A stretch of 64,000 nucleotides of DNA from Istiophorus platypterus (lineage: Eukaryota; Chordata; Actinopteri; Istiophoriformes; Istiophoridae). The translations under genes and the position numbers were made by a program. Location of the stretch: the NCBI GenBank assembly GCA_016859345.1, contig CM029121.1, positions 2,137,329 through 2,201,328 on the forward strand, given 5' to 3'. Below the pieces are notes generated by a model. It was not told the DNA's origin. It did no database searches and saw only the letters and a program-made list of their open reading frames with translations. Positions 14,345 to 26,168 of the stretch are shown here, piece by piece. Numbering within the stretch: the first letter of the stretch is position 1; each line of letters begins with the position of its first letter.

Positions 14345-14585
14345 GAGAGCCACTGTGATTACCACTGTGTAATGTGTAATCCTCGGCTCCTCCAGTCCAC
14401 ATGTCGAAGTGTCCTTGGGCAAGATACTGAACCCCAAATTCAGTTTGTCTCATCGTGTATGATTGTGTATGTGTGCATCAATGTAATCAATGTAGAAACA
14501 TGCGCTGTGTGCATTGGTGAATGTGACATTAGTGTAAAAGTCAAAAAGACTAGAAAAGCGCTATATAAGTATGGTCCACTTGTCG
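14345..14585 (+). mobile_element. tRNA-derived SINE (copy B)
   Basis: The body shares CTCCTCCAGTCCACAT, GAAGTGTCCTTGGGCAAGATA and CTGAACCCCAAA with the copy at 41005, and ends in AGACTAGAAAAGCGCTATATAAGTATGGTCCACTT. The tRNA-like head is badly eroded, so the A and B boxes are not convincing and the copy is probably transcriptionally dead. Confidence 0.8.
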
Positions 14586-15061
14586 GGGCTCTCTAATCCT
14601 TTTTTTAATCAAATAATTTAGTTGAGGGGCCCACCACTGCCATATATCCCAGGACCCTGATACCTTGATACGCTGGTACTCCACTATATATTAATACCCT
14701 GAAACCCACTCATAGCCAGGGTTTATGTCAGCAGCCAGTTCCACTCTATATTTGAATATGTTTAAATTGTCTTTTATGTCAATGAAAAGTAATTTCCCCA
14801 GGTGAAACAAGGTCTATGATAATTACATACAGAGGAAGAAATTAAGTGTGTGTCTCTCTGAGTGTGTGTGTGGGTGTCTCTCATTCTGATATACAGTATA
14901 ATTACCGAGAAGAACTTCTGCACTGGCAGACTCCGACACTGTGACTGCCAATGCAGGGTGTCTTGAAAAGACAGTTTCTTTCTCTTTCTCTGTCAACACA
15001 TGCACAAACACACGCACGCACAGACACACAAAGACACACACACACACATATACATGTAACT

Positions 15062-15270
15062 TCAACTGACAGATTATTAAGAACACCTCGCAAAGATTAA
15101 TTCAGTCTAATACAACAGTTCTGTTCAATAAACCCTCTCTTCTTGAAGGTTACGATCTTTGTGTTGAGTCTGTTTAAAGAGGTTTTGATACTACTTACTG
15201 ATTCCTTTGTAGGCTGCAGTTTGTGGGGCTGCTGAATACTGACAGGTGTTTCTAGTTTTTTATTTACCCC
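15062..15270 (+). mobile_element. MITE of the ACTCAGCTG-TIR family, 5' part only
   Basis: CTGACAGATTATTAAGAACACC and TCAGTCTAATACAACAGTTCTG match the 5' inverted repeat of the intact copies at 34444-34797 and 60516-60915. The internal part (GAGGTTTTGATAC, CTGCAGTTTGTGG, GGTGTTTCT) also matches. The 3' half is missing and the match stops where the hairpin at 15271 begins. Confidence 0.7.
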
Positions 15271-15330
15271 TTTTTTCTTTAGCCAAATTTCACTGTTTTT
15301 TTTATCAGTGAAATTAGGCTAAAGAAAAAA
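15271..15330. repeat. 25-bp inverted repeat (hairpin)
   Basis: Arms 15271-15295 and 15306-15330 are inverted complements with a single mismatch, separated by a 10-base T-rich loop. The arm core reads CTTTAGCC...TTTCACTG. It directly follows the truncated MITE. I do not find the arm sequence in the other MITE copies here, so it may be a separate foldback insertion. Confidence 0.9.
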
Positions 15331-15485
15331 TGTACCTATGGGCATTAACTCATCATTAACAGAACCAAACAGCTCTATTTGTGGCCCCTCAATGCATGTG
15401 TCCAAGTGTACAGTAATTAGTGATTCTACACATATTAATAATATAGAGGGAAGACCATTTTGACACCCCAGCACACTTTCTCTAT

Positions 15486-15487
<2 letters not shown>

Positions 15488-15530
<43 letters not shown>
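15488..15530. repeat. (CA)n microsatellite
   Basis: About 21 CA units. A second CA tract of about 17 units, with minor interruptions, lies at 15758-15795. Confidence 0.95.
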
Positions 15531-15532
<2 letters not shown>

Positions 15533-15761
15533 GTACAGTGCACAGTTATTATACAGTCAACACAACTACTGACATTTGCATAGCAATTAGTTATTTCTGA
15601 CAACCTGAGAAGAAGGAACCTCCTGTCCTACATTTTTTCCCTCTCTTCCTCTTTTATCCTCTTATGTCCTCAACTCTTCTCTCATTGTCAACAGTGTGAC
15701 ATCATTATGACATCATCTGATAGACAATGGATGGAATAATTCTGTCTTTGCACCCAACACA

Positions 15762-15795
<34 letters not shown>

Positions 15796-15807
<12 letters not shown>

Positions 15808-16778
15808 ATAGGCAGATAGAAGTTCTATCTATATCACAACATTAATTACATACTGACCAGGTCCACACAGATACAGAACCCTGTAGAGTTTGGATTACAT
15901 ATAGTTAAAAGAGAAATGGGACAAGGTGACATCTCTTTTCATCTGAGAACCTCCGTGGCTGCATGTGGACATTCTACAATGCTCTGATCCAAAAAGTTTA
16001 TGAGAGGTTATTTTCTTTTCCCTTTTCAAAACTAAAAACATAACACAGTGAGTGCAAGGAAATGTTTAAAGATGTTTCAGGGGCATTTAAATCAAAGTCC
16101 ATCCCTATCATCTCCATGTCTTGCCTCATGAGAAATATTATGTTAAACATGCTTTGTGGAAATGGTAAAAAAATGGTATAGCATATGTTTAACCTTTGCG
16201 TTTAAGGGCATCATACAACCAAATTTACAGGGGAAAAGTTTCCGAACTCATCATAAACTGTTTTACCTCATACCAAAGAAAATCAGTTATTATGTTGAAC
16301 TAGATAAAACATCTAATATTGATCTGGGAGATGGAGGTCCTGCACGATATGTTGTTTTCATCTTTCTGTATTAGACTTGTTTGTCGCAAACAGTGAAAGA
16401 CTGAACAAGTATTAGTGGGCTCGTCGCCATTTGGCAGCTTGTTTTCCAGGCTTACATGCAGCCAACAACATGCAACATAACGGAGACGTTCTAAGCGCAG
16501 AGCAAAACTAAAGTCTATCAAGTAATGACCTCACTGTTTGGCAATATTAAGCACTTATCCACCTTAAGATCTGAGCCGAGATTCAGTGGCCTCACCTGCA
16601 CCTCCTGGGGTCTCTAATCTGTTACTCAGATGTGTTTATTACAAAGAAATGGGAAATTTTAAAAAATATCAGCCATGGATACTTAATTTAAATGTTCAGA
16701 GCTGGACACTGACCTCTCCAAATTCTGAACAATAAAAAAACCTTTCAGGTGGGTTTTGTTGCTTTCATTTTGATAGTC
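15796..16778. other. No gene recognised
   Basis: AT-rich sequence. The short open frames at 16156-16521 overlap on opposite strands and have no domain. Confidence 0.5.
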
Positions 16779-16897
16779 GGTTGTGGCTCAGGAACTAGAG
16801 TAGATTGTCTTTGATTGTCAGCTCCTCCAGTCTGCACGTTGAAGTGTCTTTGGGCGGGTACTGGACACCTAATTGCACGTTCTGGCTGTTCAATCAA

Positions 16898-16941
<44 letters not shown>

Positions 16942-17046
16942 GGTGAATGTTTCTTGGTGTGTGGCATATGGTCCGGTCACTCAGAGTTCTTTGAGTGGTC
17001 GATAAGACTAGAGAAGAGATGTATAAGTGCAGTCCATTTACCATTT
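16779..17046 (+). mobile_element. tRNA-derived SINE with internal TG repeat (copy C)
   Basis: The head starts GGTTGTGGCTCAGGAACTAGAG (A-box-like). Then come CTCCTCCAGTCTGCACGTTGAAG and TGTCTTTGGGCGGGTACTGGAC, and the element ends AAGTGCAGTCCATTTACCATTT. A (TG)n tract at 16902-16937 has expanded inside the body. The B box is lost. Same family as 9673, 14345 and 41005. Confidence 0.85.
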
Positions 17047-19918
17047 AGATGCACATCCAAATTAAAGAGCTGATTCCTGTCTTACACCTTATACCTCAAC
17101 CCTTAGTTAGTGTTTTATTCTTTGATTACTTCAGGTCTGGTACCTGTTACTATCCTGGTCTGAGTGTCCATGAATCTATTAAACCTAGTTTGTACAGCAG
17201 AATTCATGTTGTCCTGCCAAGGATATTGCTGAGAAGTGTCCAGACTGTGGATAGAGGGTGTTGTAACGCTGTACAGTTTGTTAAGCCCCTTGAGGCTGTG
17301 AAAGTTTTTTTTGAAAGCAGTTTACAATGTGATCATCACAACATAAGTAAGTCACACAACATGACACAGTTAAGTTCCTAATAGTCCATTTTAGCATTTA
17401 ATGGTGGATTTTATTGAGCTAGCTCCAGCTAAAGGACACTGTATAATTAAACACAGTTGGTCTCAACAACTTTGTGAAAAATTATTTTAAAAAGGGGGGG
17501 GGGTAGCAATTCGCATCAAAGTTTATTTTTAATCACCCATTTATTTCATTCTGTAAGTGCCTCCAATGTACCTATTTGTCTCTATGCCTCTGTAGGTGTG
17601 AAAAAATTGAACTGAAAAATACCACATGATGGCTGTTTGGAGATTCTTAGTATCTTCCTGAAAAGGAGCTCCCAGAAATATCTTGTCCACGTGACCTGAT
17701 TCTTGCAGTCTTTTCTTCGGGAAAGGTTGCCATAAAGGGCAATGGTGATATCAACTTCTAGGATTTCTAAGGTCTAGCAGGTTGCCATTGGGTGACTTAG
17801 TGACAAGGGGCAATCATGTGTAATTTTGTCTTTGTTGGAATACTATACATACTGAAATCTCTTGACCTTCAGGAAGGCATATCTTCTCTGACTTCTGACT
17901 CCTCTAGGATATTGTCTGTAACTTCTGTATTGCCTGTATTGCAATATATTTCATTCTTCAACCCATCAGTGTTTTGTGTGTTATTTCAGGAGTACTGTGT
18001 GTTTTATAGCAATTTCTATGACAAAGCAAATTTGTGTTTAGTGATATTGGGCTATTGAAACAAAATCTGACTTGTCTACACTGTAGAAAGTTCATTCTCC
18101 CAAAATGTAGCTCCATTTCTTCCCCCAATAATTAATTTTTCTATGAAGAAAAAATGCTCCTTCTGTCAATTATACCACTGAGGAGAAGATTTCTGAAGCT
18201 TTTAGTCACTGCCAAATTCAGTCTAATAATATCACACTGCCCTTTAAAATGACTCCATCAACAAGAACAGACAATAAATCTAATGCACATACATATTTCC
18301 TTACTGTAGTATACAGTACTGTGCAATATTGTACTATATAATAAGAATTTCTAGAGGTGATTTTTCAAACCTTGCCCCTATTATAACTGCAGCTTACCCC
18401 TCAGCAGCAACAGTCAGGGTCTGCTGCCACCACAGGGGAAGGGGCTGGGGCCGCAAGTCACAGCAGGTGGATCTGAGGGTAGAAAACACATTTCCAATTA
18501 TCATCACAGAGGTGCCTCATTTTATGGATTTACAATGCAGCTGCAATTGTCATCATGTATTGCTCTGTATTATTTGTCACCTTATTATTATCTAACAAGT
18601 CCCTGACATGATCCTTTAGGATTGATGACTCAGTTTTTCCAGTAATCCGATGGGTCAGTGGTCGAGTTGTTGACAGGTTTTGATCTGATCCTCTGAAGTT
18701 AACCTGCTACAGAGCTGGTTAGTCCTGCAGCATAGATTACCATGGTGATCTATTCTGGTTAAAGTGAGGCAAATGATCATTCTTGACAACCCAAGTTAAA
18801 CCGAAAGATATCTGGATAATCCACTACTTTCATTACACAGCACAGGCCCCTGGCAGTGGTGAGAAAAATTGGTACGGTAACAAATCACACTTGAGATGCA
18901 CCTGAGATTCATTGTGAATAAACAACATTATTACTTTGGCATAAATCGATCAAACACAGTTCTTGCACTGATATGTATCACTATGAGTGCATTTTGATTG
19001 ACAGCTTATAGGAACGTCCTATCGATGGGCAAGTGTGGGAGATGCTGGTGGTGTCTAGCAGTGATATCCCATTAAGTTAATAGTAATAATGATAATAGTA
19101 ATAATGATAATAATAATACACCTTCAGTATGCTGGCAAGCCCCATTCCATGTCCTCATCATAGGAGGTGTGGGGGAGTGATAAAAGGTTCAAGGTTCACT
19201 GTAGAATTTATCTTAATTCTTTATATGTGAGAACAAAACTGCATTCATTCAGTATCATGAGTTACACAAATAAATAAATACAAAGATAGTAAATTGCAAA
19301 TAGAATTTTCTATTCTTTGTTGATTTTAATTGCAATAGATTTTAAGTGCTACTACACAATTCTGAAAGGATACTTTTTTTGCCAGAGGAGACAATACATC
19401 TGTTTCCTTTTACCATGCAATACCTACTCCAGCCAACTGTTAAGACTGAAACAGTGCAGAGGAGGGGGTTGATTATTGTGATCTTTGGCTGCCATCTTCT
19501 GGCAGCTCTACCTCAGGTCTAGTTGTAAATATACTGAGGACTGTATTGACAGAGTAGTAACTCAAAGGGAAGAACTGCTCCAAACTAACAGTTGTAACTA
19601 ATTACAGAATGATATGCAAAGATTTATGGAAGAATTAAAACACATTTTCACACCATCTTTTAGATAAGTTTAATATTGATATGTTCTTTCAAATTCTATT
19701 GCATAAACATCAGTACAGATTTTGAACAAGTCATGAGTTATTTAATTTTTTTTTTTTTTTTTAATAATGAACAATCAAGAATAAAGTTAGGTGGCATCAA
19801 TTGCTTTTAAATCAGATGCTGCCTCTGTTTCTTTTGCTAGCCTGGGATTTCTTACTTAACATCACAGTGCTTCACATTTAAATGTTTGTCATCATGACGA
19901 CTAGATTCTTACATTTCA

Positions 19919-19922
<4 letters not shown>
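17047..19922. other. No gene; possible LINE 3' tail fragments and a palindrome
   Basis: Phrases at about 17265-17310 (GTTAAGCCCCTTGAGGCTGTGAAAG) and 18020-18058 (GTGATATTGGGCTATT) resemble 3' tails of fish non-LTR elements, but they are too short to be sure. A near-palindrome centred on ACCATGGT spans 18732-18753. An AT-rich (TAATAATGA)-like patch lies at 19080-19120. No coding exon is supported. Confidence 0.4.

Positions 19923-19959
<37 letters not shown>
19923..19959. repeat. (TG)n microsatellite
   Basis: About 18 TG units, followed by a TG-rich tail and a C-run at 19976-19985. Confidence 0.95.
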
Positions 19960-19961
<2 letters not shown>

Positions 19962-20165
19962 TGGGTGTGTGTGTGCCCCCCCCCCTGCAGAAATTAGATA
20001 CAGACCATCCTTCACCTTCTTGCCTTGAGTCTATCCAGCTCTGGCTACTGGCCAGCTCCAAGGCTGTTAGGGCGACCAGGCAGGACAGGGAGGAGGCCAG
20101 TCCACAGGGCAGTGCAGAGGTCTGTGGGGGCAGGTCGCAGCCCTTGGGGTGTGGCGGGGGGGGGG

Positions 20166-21370
20166 GTGACCTTTGGTCAATACCAGGGCCTGTTGACATA
20201 CAATGTCAGCTATGCGGCAAGGCTGCTAGCTGACCGTGAGTCGGAGTGTGAGGGGGGAAACACTAGCTAGTTCCCCCTCATGTGCAACAAGGACGCCCTA
20301 CTGGAGTACGCCCACCTCTCCTCTGCTATGGTTTTTGCCATAGCAGAAAAAAAGACCACTGGCATGGAAAACAAGGGAGACTGGTGGGCTCATCATACAG
20401 CTACCCAACGTATAGGAAGCTGTATGACTCAGTGGACGTGGAAGTCAGCAGGTACGGCAATGTCTGTATACCACCGCCCTCCCCATTTTAAAGTGTGTAG
20501 ATGGAGTAGATGTGACAATAAGTCAAACTTTGTCTCTCAGCAAGAGGAGCTGGGTTTCTTCAGCACTCATGAAACGACTCATATCACGACTGACCAAGCT
20601 GAAGAAGTACATGGTGAGGAGGGACAGGGAGCAGCAGTCTGCCGCCGACTCTGCTGCTTCAGCTGCCAACAGTGTCCTCACTGAGGCCCAGTCCACCACC
20701 AGCCAGTCAACCTGCGGATGGTGGAAGACGCTGCTGTCAAGTAGAGGGCAACAGCTCCTGGTGAGTGTCTGTGTTTCATACAGCTACGAATAAGGGCAGC
20801 ACCAGCTTTTTCTTTTCTTGTCATGTAGTCAGTACATTGAGAGCTAATAGGTTCAATATATCACTTGCCTAATATTTGTCTTGTAAATGAATAATCACTT
20901 GCTGTGATACTTTATCTGATTTGTGTAAAATAATATAAATCGTTTCTTTTAGTTTTCTTTTTCTATGGTTCACAGCATCCTTTCGTCCTCCGCCAGTCAC
21001 ACTTGTGGCACAAAGTGCTCCTCCTCCTCCTGCTCCTCCCTCAGCTGCTGCTTCCATGAGACAAGCTGCTCCTCCAGCAGAGGATTATATTCTGGTTCTG
21101 AACACTAAACATCTGGTAGCAGTGTGTTTAATGTTGCGGCTCAGTGCAGCTCTGTTGGTTGTTTCATTACAGCTCCTCCTTCCTAAGGCACTGAAGAGCA
21201 GCCTGCCTCCAGAGCAGCAGGAATGGGTCAGCAGGGCTCTATTTCTGAGGAATGTCCTGTCTCAGGAGCTCCAGCTGTGGTACTACCTGCCCAGTCCACA
21301 GCTGGTCTACCACCAGTGTCTATCCACTCCAGAGGCCTTGTTCGTAAAATTCGAGCCCCCTCCATCAACT
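20166..21370 (+). pseudogene. Multi-exon relic of a DUF6729-like multicopy fish gene
   Basis: Three degraded coding blocks appear in order. Block 1 (20166-20460) reads VTFGQYQG, then AARLLADRES, then LMCNKDALLEYAH, then LYDSVDVEVSRY. It resembles the TFGxYxGQT...NKDALxxYA...LYES module of a large teleost gene family I recall. It has an in-frame TAG at 20268-20270 and a frameshift near 20370. Block 2 (about 20560-20760) contains KKYMVRRDREQ and ends at a good GTGAGT donor (20761). Block 3 (from the acceptor before 21173) contains LPPEQQEWVSRALFLR, then LQLWYYLPSPQLVYHQ, the start of a DUF6729-type domain, and then decays. Retained introns argue against a retrocopy. The stop and frame breaks make it non-functional. 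The family assignment is from memory and the domain name is the least certain part. Confidence 0.55.
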
Positions 21371-22669
21371 GAGAGGGTGAGCTGCCATGGCAACTAACAG
21401 ACAGGACCCAGATGACTGGCTGGCTTCTCTGCACTGACTACTGTACAGTCCTGTATAAAGTGTAAATATTGTAATTGATTGTTGCTGGACCGCGCCCTGA
21501 CCCCATGATCCAACGGGCAAATCCCTGAAGATCTGATGACGGGAGGTGTCAAAGAAGACTCTGAGCAGGTGGCAGTTCCAGAAAGAGGGCACGTACACTG
21601 GCATCAATGCTCTTTGGTTTTGTGCACCAACGATACAGTTCAACATTAAGGAAAACAACTAAAAAAAAACCCATACTGTCCGCTTTGCAGCGATATGGGC
21701 TTCGGGTACACCAGCCCTCTAGCTGCTCACATCGTCTTGTGTTCTATTCTAGACATGACTCTACTCTGTGGTGAATATCGTCAGCCATTTGTGTTCTATG
21801 ACTCACTCCAGTCAGGGTTTGCTTGTGTTTGAAAGCCATACATGTTGAAAATGAGTCGAGTTTTAGAGTTGAGAATCCACTGCCTCTTCAAATTGTACCA
21901 TTAACAAGTGTGTCCTCTGTGATGGCACCTACCAAGAAAAACCTGGTGACTTGACAGACAGTTGGCTGAAGTACAACAACTGTGCCATGAAGGAACAACT
22001 TACCATTTCTTCTATGAGAAGCAGAGAACAGCTCTATACATGACTGACAGATTGTATTTCATATGTTGCTTCCTGATACAAGATGCATACAGACATACCA
22101 CACACACACTCATGTTTTTGGGATGTGTCCTCCTGAGCAGGAAATAAGCAAATATGCAATATCACACTAAATAAAGACTTAAACACTGTTCTAACTTGTG
22201 CTACTTGTATTTTCAGTAACTTTTAACCCCTAGTGATTCGTGATTTTTGAGTATGTGCAAAGTTTACTCTGCAAATATATCTGACTTCAGTCTCCTTTTT
22301 TGCACTGACAATATGCACTGCACATTTTACTGTCAAAAACACTGACTGCAAATCAACTATGTATATTTCCAATGCTTTGAAAGTAGTGTGTTTATTCGAT
22401 TTTCTACGTGAAAACTTTGAAAATATGTCTCTTTATGTCTAACCCTGTCACCAGGGGTGAAGAGGAGAGTGCAGATTCCCCATTGCAGCCCTTATCTCAG
22501 GCGTCTCAACAGCTGCCATTGTACCTTCACCTATTCATTGCTCTCACCATAATCCTCATGTGTGCTTTGTTGAAGCTTGGGAGGCAAGCATGCCCTGTGG
22601 GATTACTGTCCCTCCCTCACTACACACAAGAGGCAGATGGGAGTGAGGTGCTTTCGGTGAGGCAGACGA
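21371..22669. other. Degraded sequence between gene relic and retroviral relic
   Basis: No intact gene. The segment may hold more decayed 3' sequence of the gene relic or flanking retroviral sequence, but I cannot identify an LTR. The + strand frame at 22408-22785 overlaps the minus-strand integrase relic and has no domain. Confidence 0.35.
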
Positions 22670-22820
22670 GCACCTGGATCAGGAACTCTCAGGCGGTGGT
22701 TTGTATGTATCTTGTGGTTATCTCTGCAAGCTCCACTGAAGTCTCAGTTGTCAGTAGCACCTGGAATGGCCCAGACCACCTTTGAGCCTTCCAGTTCTTC
22801 CTCCTCAGGTCCCTCACCAC
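22670..22820 (-). pseudogene. Endogenous retrovirus integrase C-terminal fragment, minus strand
   Basis: Read on the minus strand, the segment contains a basic DLRRKNW patch, then RWSGPFQVLL, and after a frameshift a VPDPG end. This is the C-terminal DNA-binding region of a gammaretrovirus-like (class I/epsilon) integrase, as found in fish endogenous retroviruses. A stop and frameshift near 22690-22700 break it. The protein would act in provirus integration, but only this C-terminal region remains. It abuts, head to head, a + strand integrase piece starting near 22815. Confidence 0.7.
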
Positions 22821-23095
22821 AATCCACAATCTAATTGCCTCAAAAAAACACTTGCAAAATGTTGTGATGACAGAGGACAGCCTTGGACAAAAGCAGTACC
22901 AAGTGTTTTGATGCCAAGAATAAAATCACATAATGGTTTAAATCCTTTTGAGATCCTGTTTGCCAGGAATTGGACCTGTTAAAGGCAAGCTCCAGCCACT
23001 GTCAAGATGAAATGTTGTGTTATCATGCAAACCTGTTATCTGTGCTTTGTAATGTTCAAAAGAAGTTGAGAGCAGCTATACCAACTCCAGCTGAA
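22815..23095 (+). pseudogene. Endogenous retrovirus integrase late-core and linker fragment, + strand
   Basis: The frame contains LKKTLAKCCDD, then NPFEILFARNW, the hallmark of the end of the integrase core in gammaretrovirus-like pol. After a stop at about 22980 a different frame resumes with DEMLCYHANLL and AAIPTPAE, typical of the linker that follows the core. The conserved glutamate region just before LKK is deleted or scrambled at the junction with the minus-strand fragment. Non-functional. Confidence 0.7.
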
Positions 23096-23395
23096 ACAAT
23101 CTGTAAATATGTTAATATACTTTTTAAATATGCAGAAGCACTTCCTACCAGAAAAGAAGAGGCATTTATAGTAGTGATATTCCTGTTAAAATTCATCATT
23201 CCTCAATTTGGGCTATCAGTAGGTATAAACAGGAATAGTGGGGCACCATTTTACACCCAAAGTGACCCAGCAACTGTGTAAATGTTGGGGATTAACTGGA
23301 AACCTAACATGCCCTGGTCAGAGAAAATGAATGCTACTATCAAAGAGAAACTGACAAAACCAACTCAGTGGAGCTTAAATGACATTTCACTTGGT
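23096..23395 (+). pseudogene. Endogenous retrovirus integrase central core fragment, + strand, out of order
   Basis: Continuing in the same frame as the upstream linker are YAEALPTRKEEA and then FLLKFIIPQFGL, the central core of a retroviral integrase. The position that normally reads SDNG is changed here, so the second catalytic Asp is missing. After a stop at 23279-23281 the frame continues with LGINWK and EKMNATIKEKL, the following core segment. Normally this block lies upstream of the NPFEILF block, yet here it lies downstream, so the locus is permuted or consists of two overlapping copies. Confidence 0.7.
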
Positions 23396-26072
23396 TGAAG
23401 GAAAAGACAGTGACTGCTGACTCGAGTGCACCTGCTGAGACTCCGGCAAAAAATGAACCAACAATTCTTTTCTATGTGAGTATTTTTCAAGTGACCTAAG
23501 CTCCAGCCTAACTCCCTAACCCAGAATAGGAGTGTACTTCTGTCATCCTCCTAGGAGACTACAGCAGCATCGCTGGGAAAAGATGCCTCTAATCCTCAGA
23601 TTCCTCTATTTCAGACTCCTACTGTAACATGACACCACAGACTCCACATCCTGCTCCTCTTCCATCAACACTGCCTGCCCCCCCAGCTCAACCTTCACTG
23701 AATCAGTCCTCCACAACTGCTTGATTTTCCAGGCTCCTCTTTCTTGGCCAAGCTGAAAACAACTTTTTTAGAAAGCGCCACATCTACCTGCTCCAACCTC
23801 TTATCAGTACTCACCCCGATCTGCCTCATCCTGGGTCCTCCATCCACCCCTGATTTTGATCTGTTGGTGGTTCAACTACATTACTGGGAGGCTGGGAGCC
23901 ATCCACTGGAGAAATGGTGTAAACAGCCCCAAGTCCCAAATCTTGTGTCATCCTTTAAAGGTGTGATGCAGTCTGTAGACTAACTTGCCCTGCTGCAGAG
24001 GACTCTGACAAATGGCTCCACCTCTTGGCCTCAGCATGCAGTTCCATCTGCCTATTTGTGTAACTGTGAGCCACCTTTAATGGTTGCTATTGTAGCCCAA
24101 CCATGTATTTTTATTTTCTTTTTTTTTTTCAAAATTGTCATGGCATACCTCTCAACAACTGATAATTCCTTTCACTTGGGAAGTGACTTTGTAAGGGTAA
24201 ACTAAAATGGAAAATTTGGGTGTGTCTGCAGGAACTAATAAATTGGAACATATGACTCTGATCAGGGTGCAGAGAAGCCTAATTAGCTGATACAGCTTTA
24301 CTGGTAGTTCCATGTGTCATACTTAGCCAACTATATTCATTTTTATCACATGGACCACGTTACAGTCAAACATGAAAAAAATTCTCAAATCACAAAGATT
24401 TAATGCAAAATCGGAAGAAATATTTATTACATAACCAGGTGGTTTAAACTTTTATTATGTCCTGGTGACCTCAAAGAAAATAAGATAATACCTGGGGTTT
24501 TGTTACTAAGTTTACGGTATCATACTTTTGTTTGGCTTTCTTTCCCTGTTTTATGTGTTAGTGGAGCTGAGTGCCAGCTAGCCTGTCAAGGCTACTTAAC
24601 CTGGACAGGGTATTTTTTTAGGATACTGGGACACATGTTTGATACACCATTTTGCCAGTTTGCTGTGTGTATAGGTTGCTATGAGGCATGTGTGTTGATG
24701 AGTGTATAAATGTGAGGTTGCACCACTGAACATGCAGAGCATAGTATGACTCACAGGTGTACCACCCCCCTCACCCCCCTCACATGTTATTAATGTAGTG
24801 TGAACTTCCGGTAATATTACTGGTTGGATTTTGCACCTTTAGGTCTCCATTGAGGCTGACTTGTATTATCTGCTGTGTGCATTGCATTTAGTGGGAACTT
24901 GGAGGCAGAATGTAAACTTGGGCCCTTCAGCATTTTCCCCGAGACCCAGCAAACAGGTTAATCCAGTGATGGCTGTCTATAAAACTGAAAACTGGCCATT
25001 CTTCACAGTGCACAGTGCTCTTGCAGTGAAGAAATACATTTGATTCATTTATGACATTTTAGAGAGATTTCCTCTTCATAGATATATAGAAAATAAATAA
25101 GATAAATCTAGAAACAGTCTGCTCACAACTTTCTAATGGACCATACAACTGTTATTAACTCCATTGATAAATTTCACTTACTTACACACATGCATCCAGA
25201 CCTAGACAAAGAAGTACATGAAGGAGGATGGCAGCATTTCAACTGACCTGAGTAACTGAGTAATTTTAAAAGCCCAGCAGATGGTGATCTAATACCACTT
25301 AATTTGGAGGAGTCCTTTGTAGCATCTCTGTTGTTTTGCATGTCTGATGTGTCCTCAGTAAGGTCAAAGTTAAGACAAAACGAAAATTCCATTTCACAAG
25401 ACTTAATAAAGGATTTTAAATTACACAAAACACACATGTTCCACTTGGAGAATATGAAAAATAGTTACGATGACAAGGTACATAGACCATTGCCTTTTCG
25501 ATTTGCCTTTTCTATTTGGCTGTTTATTAAGGAGAGCCAAAAAAAAAATGCACTCATTCTTCAACGGATCCATGGGCAGACCAGGAATAAACAAACCAGT
25601 CTTAGAATTACAAGCCTACTCTGATAACTGCTTTGTTTAACAACACTATAAAGAAATGTGTTGTGTAATTTTACTCTTATACATCGTTTCAATGTATGTT
25701 TAACATTGTCGCATTAACCTGCTTGGAGGCCCCAGGGTAAAAAATGGTTGCTATCAACTCTCAGTTCCTCAACATTTCTATACAGTAATTCTATGCTGGA
25801 GTATTGCATAGCCTCAAGGTTTATTATACGACGATTTGTGGTGTTCAAATTCGCTTTGGAGATCTGAAAAAGGAATTTAAGAATACGCACGAAGCTTGAT
25901 ACCTGCTGTGATAATGGAGGTTGTCAAACAAAATGTTGACACAGGGACCACATCTTAGGTCAGGACTTTTATCGCACCATAAGGCAGGGTCTTATCATAC
26001 AGGCGGAGATTGGAACTGATCACATTAGCTCCAACCACTTGCTGAATAGTCAAGCTGGGGTCGGGGCCCCAG
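23396..26072. other. No gene recognised
   Basis: The first few hundred bases may be further decayed retroviral sequence, but I cannot assign them. The rest is AT-rich with short frames and no domain. C-rich words occur near 24763-24783. Confidence 0.4.
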
Positions 26073-26168
26073 GCTGATGACCAGGCTGATGACCAGGCTG
26101 ATGACCAGGCTGATGACCAGGCTGATGACCAGGCTGATGACCAGGCTGATGACCAGGCTGACGACCAG
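26073..26168. repeat. 12-bp minisatellite, 8 units
   Basis: Eight tandem copies of GCTGATGACCAG. Seven are identical and the last has one T-to-C change (GCTGACGACCAG). The unit is a multiple of three and has no stop in one + frame (Ala-Asp-Asp-Gln), which stays open to a TAA at about 26301, but no ATG or splice acceptor supports translation. It ends about 50 bp before the CpG island. Confidence 0.97.

Noticed and set aside
22408..22785. 125-codon + strand frame as a membrane protein gene
   Set aside because: Its 3' part is the antisense of a recognisable retroviral integrase C-terminus on the minus strand, so the frame is a shadow.
26073..26168. Possible CRISPR-like or other spaced repeat array
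   Set aside because: Units are directly tandem with no spacers, in a vertebrate context. It is a minisatellite.
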